This document shows positions 1-12,379 of a DNA stretch of 64,000 nucleotides, in pieces. The stretch is from positions 434,001 to 498,000 of the forward strand of contig NZ_CP123961.1 of NCBI RefSeq assembly GCF_036327415.1. The letters are read 5' to 3'. The stretch comes from Bartonella grahamii subsp. shimonis. Lineage in GTDB: Bacteria > Pseudomonadota > Alphaproteobacteria > Rhizobiales > Rhizobiaceae. Both the position numbers and the translations under genes were made by a program. Every line of letters begins with the position of its first letter. Position 1 is the first letter of the stretch. The notes below the pieces were generated by a model. The model did not search any database, was not told the DNA's origin, and worked only from the letters and a program-made list of their open reading frames with translations.

Positions 1-79
1 TTTAGGATGTTGATAAAGTGCACAATCAAGTTGCATGATTAAAAAGTCTATCTTTCAAAGCTTTTAAAATAATCAATTT

Positions 80-1399
80 CTAGCACGGAGGTGTTTTATT
101 GTCACGCAAAATATCGCCCGCAAGATAAAGGGAACCACCAATAAGGACAATTGCCTCTTTATATTCTGCTCTAATCTTATGCAAAGCATCTTGTAGATGT
201 GCTTGTGGAGTAGCAAAAATTCCTGCTTTTTGTGCTGATTCAGCTAAGTTTATTGGAGAGATACTGGCATTATTGTTAATCAGCGGTATCGTATATATTT
301 TATCGACAAGGTTCGCTAAGGAACGAAAATAACCGACAGCATCTTTGGTATTGATCATGCCAGCAATCATAATAATGGGACGATCTGTTTTTTTTCTCCA
401 TTGTATAAGTTCTGCCGCAATAACTTTTCCAGCAGCAGGATTGTGACCACCATCTAACCATAAATCAATATTAGGAGACAATTGATCAACCAAATGTCCT
501 TGGATAAGATGTTGCATCCGTGCGGGCCAATAAATATTTTTCAAAGCGTCATTTATGGTTTGTTCTGAAAGTTGAAAACCCGCTTGCTCAACTGCTTCAA
601 GAGATGCGCCAGCATTGGCAACTTGGTGGTCTCCAATAAGGTTAGGAAGTGAAAGATCCATGAGACCTTGATTGTTTTGAAAAACCATACGTCCATGTTC
701 TTTATAACTTTGATAATCTTGATCAAATAGAGAATAAGGTGCTTTATTTTTATCGGCAAGGGGTATTAAAGTAGCAAGAGTTTCTTCATAATTTTGCTTC
801 CCAATGACCACTGGAACGTTTGGTTTGATAATCCCTCCCTTTTGAAAAGCGATTTGAGCAATTGTGTTTCCAAGAAAGTTCTCATGATCATAATCAATGG
901 GCATAATAAGCGATACAGCTGGTTTATTAATGACATTGGTAGCATCAAAACGTCCTCCCAACCCAACTTCTAAAATGACAACATCAGCTGGATGTATACT
1001 AAACAGCATAAAGGCAGCGGCTGTAAAAATTTCAAAAATAGTAATCGGCTCTTGACGATTTACTTTTATAATTTCACGGATTGTCTCAGCTAATTGGTTT
1101 TCTGTAACAAGTTGTCCACCTCCTTTTTGACCTAACCGGCAGCGTTCATTCCAGTTGACGAGATGAGGTGAGCTGTAGACATGAACGCAGTATCCTGCGC
1201 TTTCTAAAAGAGCACGGCAAATTGCTGAGGCAGATCCTTTACCATTTGTTCCAGCGATGTGAATAATGGGGGCAAGTTTTAAATGTGGATTACCAAGACG
1301 CTCTAAAAGGTGAACAATACGCTCTAAAGAAAGATCAAATTTTTTCGGATAATTTTTTAGTAAATCATCCACCACCTTTTGTATTTGGCTTTGTTGCAT
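80..1399 (-). CDS. folC: Bifunctional dihydrofolate/folylpolyglutamate synthase
   Basis: This cytoplasmic ligase adds glutamate to dihydropteroate to make dihydrofolate, and then extends the polyglutamate tail of folates using ATP. The 439-residue length is normal for the family. The Mur-ligase-type ATP-binding loop GTNGKGS lies at residues 50-56 after an N-terminal helix region, the central domain has the run EVGLGGRFDATN, and the C-terminal domain has DGGHNPAAGK. The ATG start lies only 4 nt after the accD stop, so the two genes are almost certainly one transcript. accD-folC adjacency is a standard rhizobial arrangement. The stop is 79 nt from the window edge, and those 79 nt show no recognisable gene. 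Confidence 0.96.
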   Translation of the reverse strand: MQQSQIQKVVDDLLKNYPKKFDLSLERIVHLLERLGNPHLKLAPIIHIAGTNGKGSASAICRALLESAGYCVHVYSSPHLVNWNERCRLGQKGGGQLVTENQLAETIREIIKVNRQEPITIFEIFTAAAFMLFSIHPADVVILEVGLGGRFDATNVINKPAVSLIMPIDYDHENFLGNTIAQIAFQKGGIIKPNVPVVIGKQNYEETLATLIPLADKNKAPYSLFDQDYQSYKEHGRMVFQNNQGLMDLSLPNLIGDHQVANAGASLEAVEQAGFQLSEQTINDALKNIYWPARMQHLIQGHLVDQLSPNIDLWLDGGHNPAAGKVIAAELIQWRKKTDRPIIMIAGMINTKDAVGYFRSLANLVDKIYTIPLINNNASISPINLAESAQKAGIFATPQAHLQDALHKIRAEYKEAIVLIGGSLYLAGDILRDNKTPPC

Positions 1400-1403
1400 A
1401 AAT

Positions 1404-2324
1404 TTAAGCTGCTTTTGTTGCAGAAAGCGATGTTTGAGAGTCTGTTGGGGATGGATCGGAAGGGTTAAAAACAGCAGGACGTTTCATCATTAAACGTAAA
1501 AGACGTGCAATTGTTGTTTTCATTTCTAAACGCGATACAACCATATCAATCATACCATGTTCGAGCAGATATTCACTACTTTGAAAACCTTCTGGTAGGG
1601 TTTCGCGTATAGTTTGTTGAATCACACGTGGACCAGCAAAACCAATCATAGCGCCAGGTTCGGCAATGTGAATATCACCAAGCATGGCGTAAGAAGCAGT
1701 AACACCACCGGTGGTTGGATTAGTTAGCACAACAATATAGGGAAGTTTTGCTTCTTTTAACATTTCAATCGCTACTGTTGTACGAGGCATTTGCATCAAC
1801 GAGAGTGTTCCTTCTTGCATGCGCGCGCCACCAGAAGCAGAAAAAAGAACCAGCGGGCACCTTTCGGCAATAGCAGTATCAAAAGCTTTGATAATAGCTT
1901 CTCCTGAAGCCATACCGAGTGATCCACCCATAAAGGCGAAATCTTGAACGGTTGCAATAATTGGTAAGCCTTCAATCGTACCACGTGCACTTAAAATATT
2001 GTCATCAACACCAAGTTTAGAACGATAATCTTTTAACCGGTCAATATAGCGTTTTTCGTCACGAAATTTTAAAGGATCTGTTACAACTTTTGGATTTTCA
2101 AGAACTGTATAAGCACCATCATCAAAAAAATGCATGAGACGATTTTTAGCGCTGATACGCATATGATGGCCAGAGTTGGGAGCTACAAATTGATTGGCTT
2201 CCAGATCTTTATGGAAGACCATTTCACCACTGGTAGGATCTTTAATCCATAGATTTTCTGGAATTTCACGGCGTCCCAATATAGAGTTAATTTTAGGACG
2301 AACATAATTTGTAATCCAGTTCAT
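1404..2324 (-). CDS. accD: Acetyl-CoA carboxylase carboxyltransferase subunit beta
   Basis: AccD pairs with AccA to transfer the carboxyl group from biotin to acetyl-CoA, the first step of fatty-acid synthesis. The 306-residue protein has the crotonase-like core with [23 protein letters not shown] and [17 protein letters not shown]. The N-terminal zinc ribbon is odd: at the spacing where E. coli AccD has its four zinc cysteines (C27, C30, C46, C49) this protein has D29, S32, A48 and S51, while the surrounding residues (LW.K, GE.V, HHMR) still align. Zinc is therefore probably not bound. The gene heads the accD-folC pair. The trp genes that usually lie upstream in rhizobia are absent, and the upstream gap holds repeats instead. 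Confidence 0.96.
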   Translation of the reverse strand: MNWITNYVRPKINSILGRREIPENLWIKDPTSGEMVFHKDLEANQFVAPNSGHHMRISAKNRLMHFFDDGAYTVLENPKVVTDPLKFRDEKRYIDRLKDYRSKLGVDDNILSARGTIEGLPIIATVQDFAFMGGSLGMASGEAIIKAFDTAIAERCPLVLFSASGGARMQEGTLSLMQMPRTTVAIEMLKEAKLPYIVVLTNPTTGGVTASYAMLGDIHIAEPGAMIGFAGPRVIQQTIRETLPEGFQSSEYLLEHGMIDMVVSRLEMKTTIARLLRLMMKRPAVFNPSDPSPTDSQTSLSATKAA

Positions 2325-3225
2325 CTTTATAACCTTCCTTTAAATATTACACATCTTTCGCATGATTTGAAAGAATATAAACTTAAGCAGTCACATTTGT
2401 TTTACCGGTGAAACAAAGGAGCCTATTTAATATTTTTATCAGTGTACGTATAGCTTGTTTTTTAATTTTTTATTTTTTACTTTGGTATTAAAATCCACTC
2501 CTTGCGATGGTTAACAAACCCCTTATTTTTTAATAAAAATGAATATCCAATTAATCATTCATATCAACAGTCTTGAAGAAAAGAAGCCTTATAATATAAG
2601 GCGTTAACAAGGCTAAAATAATCCATTAAAAATAATGAATATGATAACGCCATATTAGCGTTTCGCTAACATCAGAGCAAGATTTTTTTCAAAAGTCTCT
2701 TTAAAGCGCGTACTTTTCATAATTAAAGTAGAATACCCTCAAAAATACTATTATTCATTTATGTACTTTGTTACACAGACATTTTTAATAATTCTCAAAA
2801 CTCTCTTATGACGGTGCTCATGAAGAGTATATACTCTCCATGAATGGTATAAAATACATTATGCTCTCCATTTTTACTGAAATAGAAGGTACAAATCGAT
2901 GCCATCACACTCTTTTCCAGTTTTCAATGTGACGATAATGTTTGTATTGAGAGGATTCATAAAAGATATTTCACGCCTTTTTGAAAGTATTTTTATCCAT
3001 ACACCACCTCCGCTTATGACATATTAACATAACGATTTCAATTGATCCAATATGAATAGGATTAAAATGAGAAAGCCTCATGATATTTAGTTTTTTCACT
3101 CATGTTGTGAAACGATAAATTATCATTATACATCAATATATTGCTTTAATAAGAGAGAAAGCATAAAATTTTATATTATGCTTTCTTTGGCTGGCAAGTT
3201 TTATTAGCCTTAAAGTCAAGGAACA
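2325..3225. other. Non-coding gap with repeat
   Basis: I see no credible gene here. In related rhizobia trpF/trpB/trpA lie upstream of accD, and no trace of them was recognised. The right half (about 2690-3144) is a degenerate copy of dispersed repeat family B. The left part is AT-rich and unassigned. Confidence 0.7.
2690..3144 (+). repeat. Dispersed repeat family B, copy 1
   Basis: A degenerate copy in direct orientation. Recognisable parts in order are a double 'gaatggtataaaat' motif near 2840-2865, the 'tttttatccatacaccacc' block near 2990, a block like 'gatccaatatgaatagg' near 3043, and the conserved end ATAAATTATCATTATACATC near 3116. It ends about 80 nt from the 3' end of the minus-strand cysZ-like gene. 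Confidence 0.7.
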
Positions 3226-3945
3226 TTATTTTTGTGTAATGCGCGCCATGGTCTTTTGGGAAAGCATTTTGTGTAAATATGTCATAAAGGCGGCTGCAAA
3301 AAGCGGTGTTGCTAAATTAAGAATTGGAATCGAAACAAAAAGCGCTATCAATAATCCTGCACCAAAAACCGTTGTGTAATGAGTATGTAAAAAAGCACGT
3401 GCATCTTGCTCTGTTCGAAAACGATAAGCAGCAAACAAGAAATATTCATGACCAAGCAAATAACCATTAATAACATAAAAAGCAATTAAATTAATACCTG
3501 GTATGAAGAATAAAACAAAAGCAATTCCATTACCAAGAAGGCTTAAAATAACAAATTTAAAGGAAATGATAAGAGAACGCCGAAACGGCAAAGCTTGTCC
3601 AATAGGCTCGTTTGGATAATCCTCTTTTTCAATGATTTCAGCAGCAGAGTCAATGAAAAAACCACCAATCATAGCTGCGATTGGTGCAATAAAAAAAGCC
3701 AATAAAAGAACCAAACCAAGATTAAAAATGATAAGCATGCTAAAACCAATCCATCCTGCCCAACTAGGGAGTCCAGGAAAAAACTGAGCAATCCAGGGCC
3801 AAAAGTAAGACACAAAAAGTTGATGCAGACATAACCATAAAATGGCGAGAATGAAAAAAGTAACCCCCAATGCTTTCAGTATCATAATACTATATTGCGA
3901 GGTCAGAAGCCGTTGTAAAGCACGATAGGCAGCAGTAAAAATCAT
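3226..3945 (-). CDS. EI24/CysZ-like integral membrane protein
   Basis: This is a 239-residue inner-membrane protein of the EI24 (PF07264) type, the family of E. coli CysZ. Long hydrophobic segments are visible near residues 22-45, 62-95, 130-160 and 195-220, and a conserved-looking loop contains YLLGHEYF. CysZ in enterobacteria is linked to sulfate uptake, but alphaproteobacterial members are mostly uncharacterised and nothing around this gene points to sulfate. It stands alone between two repeat-rich gaps. Family membership is fairly sure; function is not. Confidence 0.8.
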   Translation of the reverse strand: MIFTAAYRALQRLLTSQYSIMILKALGVTFFILAILWLCLHQLFVSYFWPWIAQFFPGLPSWAGWIGFSMLIIFNLGLVLLLAFFIAPIAAMIGGFFIDSAAEIIEKEDYPNEPIGQALPFRRSLIISFKFVILSLLGNGIAFVLFFIPGINLIAFYVINGYLLGHEYFLFAAYRFRTEQDARAFLHTHYTTVFGAGLLIALFVSIPILNLATPLFAAAFMTYLHKMLSQKTMARITQK

Positions 3946-4629
3946 AGATTAATAAACTAAGGAAAGAAGCAAAAAAAACAAGAAATATATTTAAAGAATG
4001 TACGGTGTGATTTTTTCTTTTTTGAATTAAAGATTTCTTTTCAAGAACATTATAAAAAAACGGCTAAGAGCTTCTTTGTTTAAAATAAAGTTTGAGTAAA
4101 TAGAAATTTTGATTTTTAAAAACCAAGAAGAATTTAAAAAGCAGCTGTTATAGAAGAAATTTTTAATATTTTGTACAGAGTGTAGATTATTGCATTTGTA
4201 TGATATATGTGAAAAATTAAGGAATAAGAACTATTTGGGAGGAAAGTATTTATTCAGTAGAGTTGTCTAACTTCGTTTATCTATGTGCTTAATTGTTTTG
4301 CACAAATCCTAATATTCTGTACTTTTCTACTATTTGGCAACATGCTTTTGCCTCTGGCTTTTATTCAAAACAATATTGAGTTCAATGGAATAGGAGTAAT
4401 GTAGCAGCTCCGTAGATATTCTGATTTTGTGCAACAAAATGATTAATATGATAGAAGTGAAAAAATAGGCTTAGGCGATTGACCATCTATATCCCATGGA
4501 AGGGCAATTTCTTGAGAAGAAGCAAAGAGTGGGAGACACCACTGATGATTAAAAATGATGAAATTTTAAAAGCTATAAGTGCAACGAAGTAAGAATTCAT
4601 TGAAGCACTTTTCATACAAGTGGTGCACT

Positions 4630-4905
4630 GTATCAAATAATTTTTAGATAATGACACCGTTAATTTATGAAGAGAATTGATCATTTTCAACTTGAATAAG
4701 AATCCAAAATATAGAAATATTCTTTCATTTCTAAAGCCTCTATTCAACATCAAAAAATTATTTATTTGCACATTATAGGTGAGACCAATGTGTGGATACA
4801 AAGTTTTCGATAAAGGAACAAAAATGCTTCTCATGAAACATCACAATGTAAGGATATCATGGATCAAATTCTAGTCTTTGTGGGTCTTGGTAGGCTGGAG
4901 AGAGG
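4630..4905 (-). repeat. Dispersed repeat family B, copy 2 (inverted, partial)
   Basis: An inverted, weaker copy. 'ttttcaacttgaataagaat' near 4682 matches the equivalent part of the copy at 23653. 'ttatttgcacattatagg', 'gtgtggataca' and 'atgcttctcatgaa' follow in the expected order. Confidence 0.55.
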
Positions 4906-5052
4906 ACACACACCTTTAATCTTAAAGACCGATTACAGAGGAAAATAATAAAGGCGTCAGTTTCATAAACTGATAGACAGTGGTGCAATGAATTTTGTCT
5001 ACACTCTTTATGAGTATCAGTGTGAGATATGTTTCAAATTGCATTGAGATGT

Positions 5053-5380
5053 TATAATATATTGATTTATACATTATTTTACATAGTGAATAAGAGCCCC
5101 AAATAAAGTTGTCATATTTTCTTATTAGCGGCTCTTATCATGAAACAATCAAAATCATTTATTTGCACATCATAAATAGAACCAATATGGGGATAAAAAC
5201 ATTGAAGAAAGAAAATACTTTTTATAAATTTTATCCAGTGCAAGAGCTTTCTCAAAATTGATGATAGGTAAAATGAGTGATAGTTTGTTTTTTTTATAAG
5301 CTGGGGAGACAGTGGCGCAATAGATCCTACTTTTTTGCAGGTTAGGATGAGGTGGGATTTTTAAAGAAACATTTCCCAAC
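5053..5380 (-). repeat. Dispersed repeat family B, copy 3 (inverted)
   Basis: This copy starts with 'aatatattgatttatac', the reverse complement of the conserved family end. It continues with 'gaaacaatcaaaatcattta', 'ttgcacatcataa' and 'atggggataaaaac'. It abuts the direct copy that begins near 5395. Confidence 0.65.
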
Positions 5381-5394
5381 GCCCGTCACACCCA

Positions 5395-5740
5395 TTTCGC
5401 AACAGCGCCTGTGAATGGTATAAGGGTAAAGCTCTCGTGAATACTATAAAACTTATAGGGCATCACTATCTTTACGCTTAATAAAAGGGCACGCTGGTGT
5501 CACCATCTTCAGTGTTGCTCGACAGCCTTTGGTCCTTGAGACGGTCCATCATAAGCATTTTTAGTTCTTTCTTAAACGTTTTGTATTCATACGGCTATCC
5601 TTGTTTGCAACATGCAAGGCAAATGGTTTTGATTGATTCAACATGAGAGAGATTCGCAATGAGAGAATCATACGATATGCGGGATTCTAATTTAATATGA
5701 ACAACGCTAGATTATCATTATAAATCAAAATATTATATAC
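5395..5740 (+). repeat. Dispersed repeat family B, copy 4
   Basis: A direct copy with 'gtgaatggtataagg', 'gcatcactatctttacgctt', 'gcaaatggttttgattgatt' and 'gcaatgagagaatcatacga'. It ends with GATTATCATTATAAATCAAA near 5711. The end lies about 75 nt from the coaBC stop codon. Confidence 0.75.
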
Positions 5741-5814
5741 TAATCGAGATGGATAGACACCTATTGTAGTTCTATTTTATAAGGTGTTTTAATACCAACA
5801 CGTTTGAAGAGTTA

Positions 5815-7236
5815 TTATTTGAAATGGGGTATATTTTCCTCATGAGGAGTAGGTGTCTGGGGGACAAAAAATGATACAATCATGTTTGCTAATTTTTGTG
5901 CTACGTGTTGTTTACTCATATGGGGCCATTGTTCAACTTTTTTCTTACTCACGAGATAAACTTGATTTGTATCAGCCCCCATGACACCTGTGCCATCTAG
6001 TTGAAGAGAAATATCATTAGCAAGAATGAAATCAGCTCCTTTTTCAACACATTTTTTTTGTGCATTGGCAATGATATCACATGTTTCAGCAGCAAAACCA
6101 ATGACCAATGAGGGGCGGTTTGGAGCGTGTCCAATCGTTGCTAAAATATCAGGATTTTCGACCATATGAAGGGATGGTGGTATTTTATGAGCATTCTTTT
6201 TAATTTTGTGTAAAGACTGCGTTTGACTGCGCCAGTCACAAACAGCGGCAACAAAGATGGCACCATCAGCAGGCAATGCGGTTTGAACGGCTTGTAACAT
6301 CTGTTGAGCTGTTTCAACATGAATGGTTTTTACGTCTTGTGGGTCTGCAAGATTAACAGGTCCACAAATAAGTGTCACTTTTGCACCCAAATGCGCAAGA
6401 GCGGTTGCGATGGCATGACCTTGTTTACCTGAAGATCGATTAGAAAGATAACGTACTGGATCAATTGGTTCATGGGTAGGGCCAGAGGTAACGATGAAAT
6501 GGCGGTCAGAGAGAGGTTTTTCATGCACATTCAAAAGAGTCTCTATAGTAGCGACAATGGTTAAAGGTTCGCTCATGCGCCCATATCCTATCTCGTCACG
6601 TTCAGCCATATTTCCGATTTCTGGTCCAATGATATGAACGCCATCTGCGCGCAGTTGTGCAACATTGCGAATAGTGGCTGGATGCGCCCACATGGACGGA
6701 TTCATAGCAGGTGCAATTAAGAGTGGACAGCGTGCCGCTAAAAGGATGCAATCAGCCAGATCATCTCCTATGCCATTGGCTATTTTTGCAATGCGATTGG
6801 CTGTAGCAGGGGCTAAAATAATAAGGTCAGCATTACGTGCTAATCTGATATGTCCAATATCGTGTTCTTCTTCACGTGAAAATAAATCAGTATATACAGT
6901 ACCACCGCTTAAAGCTTCAGCAGCTAAAGGCGTAATAAATTTTTGCGCTGCTTTTGTCATCACAACTTTTAAGTGTGCTCCACGTTCTTGTAAACGGCGA
7001 ATCAAATCAAGTGCTTTATAGGATGCAATACTTCCACCAATAATAAGAAGGAGCGATTTTGATTTCAATGATTGCACTTCAACAGCACTAGTATGAGAGA
7101 GTTGTGTGGTGAGAGGAGTGGAATTGCTTAAAAGGCGTCGGACTTCTTCTTCCATAGAAATACCATTTTGCGCGGCACGTATGCGCAAAGCTTCTTTGGT
7201 TTCAGGAGACAGGTTGCGAATAGTAATACTGGCCAT
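5815..7236 (-). CDS. coaBC: CoaBC with N-terminal ribbon-helix-helix domain
   Basis: This bifunctional enzyme of coenzyme A synthesis joins cysteine to phosphopantothenate (CoaB) and decarboxylates the product (CoaC). At 473 residues it is longer than usual CoaBC (about 400). Residues 1-40 form a separate ribbon-helix-helix domain like FitA/Arc antitoxins (TIRNLSPETKEALR, then SMEEEVRRLL). CoaC starts near residue 60 (LLIIGGSIASYKA), with H129 in GHIRLARNADL and the AMNPSMW motif at 177-183. CoaB starts near 245, with SGPTHEPIDPVR, SNRSSGKQG and the lysine run KIKK. By eye, the cysteine E. coli CoaC has before GDIGPGRM is absent; this protein reads MAERDEIGYGRM there. The ATG at 7236 begins the RHH domain, and no better internal start was seen. 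Confidence 0.95.
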   Translation of the reverse strand: MASITIRNLSPETKEALRIRAAQNGISMEEEVRRLLSNSTPLTTQLSHTSAVEVQSLKSKSLLLIIGGSIASYKALDLIRRLQERGAHLKVVMTKAAQKFITPLAAEALSGGTVYTDLFSREEEHDIGHIRLARNADLIILAPATANRIAKIANGIGDDLADCILLAARCPLLIAPAMNPSMWAHPATIRNVAQLRADGVHIIGPEIGNMAERDEIGYGRMSEPLTIVATIETLLNVHEKPLSDRHFIVTSGPTHEPIDPVRYLSNRSSGKQGHAIATALAHLGAKVTLICGPVNLADPQDVKTIHVETAQQMLQAVQTALPADGAIFVAAVCDWRSQTQSLHKIKKNAHKIPPSLHMVENPDILATIGHAPNRPSLVIGFAAETCDIIANAQKKCVEKGADFILANDISLQLDGTGVMGADTNQVYLVSKKKVEQWPHMSKQHVAQKLANMIVSFFVPQTPTPHEENIPHFK

Positions 7237-7304
7237 AAAATACCTTCAAGAAATAAAATGATTGCAATGATTTCATTGTTGATATTTTTAGCATATTAAG
7301 GAGA

Positions 7305-8891
7305 TTAGAAAAGATGAAAAAAGTAAAAAGTGAGATAAACGCAACAAAGCGCAATGATGAAAAGGCTATAACGACCATAACGGTTTCTACGACTTTGTTC
7401 GACAGCAAGTTGTTTGAGGGTGGCAGGAGAAAGATTAAAACCTGTTTTTCTCATTTGATTGAAATCTTCTTCTATCCGTTGGAAATTTTGAACTAATTGT
7501 GGTGTTTTACGTGCCAGCGAAAGGAGAGCTTGCGCTCCTTCACTAAAGTCTTTTGCAACGCCTACGGGTCCTAAATTTTTACTAATCCATTCTTTGACAA
7601 CAGGTTCAGAAGCTTTCCACATATTAAAAGTGGGGTCTAATGTGCGGGCAACACCTTCCACGACAACCATCGTTTTTTGCAGCAATAAAAGTTCAGGTCG
7701 CGTTTGCATATCAAATAATTCAGTGACTTCAAACAATAAAGTGAGCAATTTAGCCATGGAAATGCTTTGTGCTGATTGTCCATGTATTGGTTCGCCAATA
7801 GCGCGGTTGGCTTGCGCAAAACTTTCAATACTATGGTGTGAAGGAACATAACCTGCTTCGAAGTGGGCGCGTGCAACCCGATGGTAATCGCGGGTAATAA
7901 AGCCGTAAAGAATTTCAGCAAGAAAATGCTTTTCTTTTTTGCCAAGCCTTCCTGTAATGCCTAGATCAACAGCAACAATACATCCTTTTGCGTCTACAAA
8001 TAAATTACCAGGATGCATATCGGCGTGAAAAAAACCATCACGCAATGTATGACGAAGAAAAGATTGAATAAGCGTAATGGCAAGCGCCTGCAAATCAAAA
8101 CCTGCTTCTTTGAGTTTGGAAATTTCGGATATTCTGATACCATCAATCCATTCCATTGTAAGAACATTACGCCCTGTCCGTTCCCAGTCAATACGTGGAA
8201 CCCGAAAGCCTATATCATGTTGAATATTTTCAGCCATTTCAGATATAGCTGCTGCTTCTAAACGTAAATCCATTTCAATGCGTGTGGTTTGTGCTAAAGT
8301 ATCCACCACACGAACAGGACGAAGCCTTCGAGAGGCAGGGATATAACGCTCTTGTAAATGCGCAATGAGATAGAATCCTCTAAGATCTTTAGAAAAACGT
8401 GCTCTGATATTAGGACGAATAACTTTTACAGCACATTTTTTCTTATGACCAGTTTCATCACTGTATTCAGCTGGATGAACTTGAGCTATAGAAGCGGCGG
8501 CAATGGGGGGATAAAAATTTACGAATAAATCATCAATAGAGCGACCAAGAGAACTTTCAATTTGAGCAATAGCGGCAGTGCAAGAAAATGTTTGGACACG
8601 ATCTTGTAGCTGTGACAAATCTTCCGCAATATCACGACCAACAATATCAGGTCTTGTGGCAAGAAATTGACCAAGTTTTATGTAAGAGGGTCCAAGCTTA
8701 TTAATGGCATACGAAATATTTTCAGACCGCTGTTTTTTTTTCGTTTTGCGTCGTGCTAATGTACCTGCTATACGATGACATAGGGCTGGAAATCCTTGAA
8801 GATCATCATGAGGAAGAGCACTTAAAACACCTTCACGTGTTAAAATCCATCCTGCACGCATCAATTGAAAGTAAGGGGAAATTTGCACCAT
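7305..8891 (-). CDS. ubiB: UbiB ubiquinone biosynthesis accessory kinase-like protein
   Basis: UbiB is an atypical protein-kinase-like (ABC1/ADCK) ATPase needed for ubiquinone synthesis. The sequence shows the family motif KLGQFLATRPD, a nucleotide-binding CAVKVIRPN, HADMHPGNLFVD and VDLGITGRLG, and a C-terminal hydrophobic anchor in the last 25 residues (SLFIIALCCVYLTFYFF). I chose the ATG at 8891 (528 residues), 2 nt after the ubiE stop. A TTG five codons upstream (8906) would overlap ubiE and is less likely. The gene is translationally tied to ubiE, its pathway partner, as in many alphaproteobacteria. Confidence 0.95.
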   Translation of the reverse strand: MVQISPYFQLMRAGWILTREGVLSALPHDDLQGFPALCHRIAGTLARRKTKKKQRSENISYAINKLGPSYIKLGQFLATRPDIVGRDIAEDLSQLQDRVQTFSCTAAIAQIESSLGRSIDDLFVNFYPPIAAASIAQVHPAEYSDETGHKKKCAVKVIRPNIRARFSKDLRGFYLIAHLQERYIPASRRLRPVRVVDTLAQTTRIEMDLRLEAAAISEMAENIQHDIGFRVPRIDWERTGRNVLTMEWIDGIRISEISKLKEAGFDLQALAITLIQSFLRHTLRDGFFHADMHPGNLFVDAKGCIVAVDLGITGRLGKKEKHFLAEILYGFITRDYHRVARAHFEAGYVPSHHSIESFAQANRAIGEPIHGQSAQSISMAKLLTLLFEVTELFDMQTRPELLLLQKTMVVVEGVARTLDPTFNMWKASEPVVKEWISKNLGPVGVAKDFSEGAQALLSLARKTPQLVQNFQRIEEDFNQMRKTGFNLSPATLKQLAVEQSRRNRYGRYSLFIIALCCVYLTFYFFHLF

Positions 8892-8893
8892 TT

Positions 8894-9676
8894 TTAAATT
8901 TTCCAACCTGAATGCAGCGCTGCAATCGCACCGGTGAGATTGCGGTACGATACCCGCGAAAACCCCGCATGTTTGATCATATGGGCAAAATCATCTTGTT
9001 TAGGAAATTTGCGGATAGATTCAACCAAATAACGATAAGCATCGCCATCATTTGCAATAAATTGACCCAGCTTAGGGATAGCATGGAAAGACCAAAGATC
9101 ATAAATTTTATCGAGCCAAGGCATTTCGACATTTGAAAATTCTAAACATAAGAAACGTCCACCGAGCTTTAAAACACGAAAAGCTTCTCTAAGAGCTTGA
9201 TCGATATGAGGAACATTGCGAATTCCAAAAGCAATAGTGTAAGCATCAAAGCTTTGATCTTCAAAAGGTAGATTTTCTGCATTGGCTTCAACAAAATCAA
9301 TCAGAGGGGCAAGACCATTTTTTTGTGCGCGTTTTTTGCCAACGCTGAGCATTGAGCCATTAATATCAAGCACTGTAGCATGGGCTTTTTGGCGTGAAGC
9401 ATTAAGAATACGAAAAGCAATATCACCTGTACCGCCAGCGACATCAAGAAATTTCCAATGAGAAAGTGCTGGTGGGGAAAGCCAAGCAATCATGGAATTT
9501 TTCCACACACGGTGCAGCCCTAATGATAAGATATCATTCATCTTATCATAATTTTCAGCAACAGAATGAAACACACCATCAACCATGGATTGTTTTTGTG
9601 TTTCATCCACTCTTGTAAAACCAAAAGAGTGCTCCATACCACCCTTGGTTCCTACCCGTTCTGTTTCAACTGCCAT
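8894..9676 (-). CDS. ubiE: Demethylmenaquinone/ubiquinone methyltransferase UbiE
   Basis: This is a SAM-dependent C-methyltransferase of ubiquinone (and, where present, menaquinone) synthesis. The 260-residue protein has the family start [18 protein letters not shown], the SAM-binding loop [24 protein letters not shown], and the UbiE signature [20 protein letters not shown]. The C-terminus [14 protein letters not shown] is typical. It is the first gene of the ubiE-ubiB pair; the stop overlaps the AT-rich spacer just before the ubiB ATG. The gap to gyrB upstream is about 120 nt. Confidence 0.97.
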   Translation of the reverse strand: MAVETERVGTKGGMEHSFGFTRVDETQKQSMVDGVFHSVAENYDKMNDILSLGLHRVWKNSMIAWLSPPALSHWKFLDVAGGTGDIAFRILNASRQKAHATVLDINGSMLSVGKKRAQKNGLAPLIDFVEANAENLPFEDQSFDAYTIAFGIRNVPHIDQALREAFRVLKLGGRFLCLEFSNVEMPWLDKIYDLWSFHAIPKLGQFIANDGDAYRYLVESIRKFPKQDDFAHMIKHAGFSRVSYRNLTGAIAALHSGWKI

Positions 9677-9794
9677 GTGTATGACCTTCCTTATTTTTCT
9701 TTTATCGTAAATGAAATAAAGAGGGAATGTTCAAATACGAAAAAACAACGTATAAAACTGCGACATTTACACAGCTAAAAACAGAAGAGTATCT

Positions 9795-12230
<2,436 letters not shown>

Positions 12231-12379
12231 TTAGTCCATTCCTGTGTTCAATTTGCAATATCTTATCTGCTTTTTTAAAGCTTAACGTTCTGATCAGTTA
12301 TTTATGGAATAACCACATTAAACATTTACCGTATATCAGAACTATATTCAATATCTGTCGATATATAATGAAAAGAATG

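Larger units (their letters stand above)
3946..5814. other. Long non-coding gap with three repeat copies
   Basis: About 1.9 kb without a convincing gene. Open frames in it are short, lack ribosome sites and overlap repeat sequence. From about 4630 onward it is mostly family B: inverted copies at about 4630-4905 and 5053-5380, and a direct copy at about 5395-5740. The last two form a large imperfect inverted pair. The first 500 nt after the cysZ-like start are AT-rich and unassigned. Confidence 0.7.

Noticed and set aside
4487-4834. 115-codon minus-strand frame in the gap before coaBC
   Set aside because: It overlaps family B repeat sequence, has no ribosome site or recognisable domain, and its composition is that of the AT-rich gap.
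6665-7021. 118-codon plus-strand frame opposite coaBC
   Set aside because: It is the antisense shadow of the well-supported coaBC coding frame.
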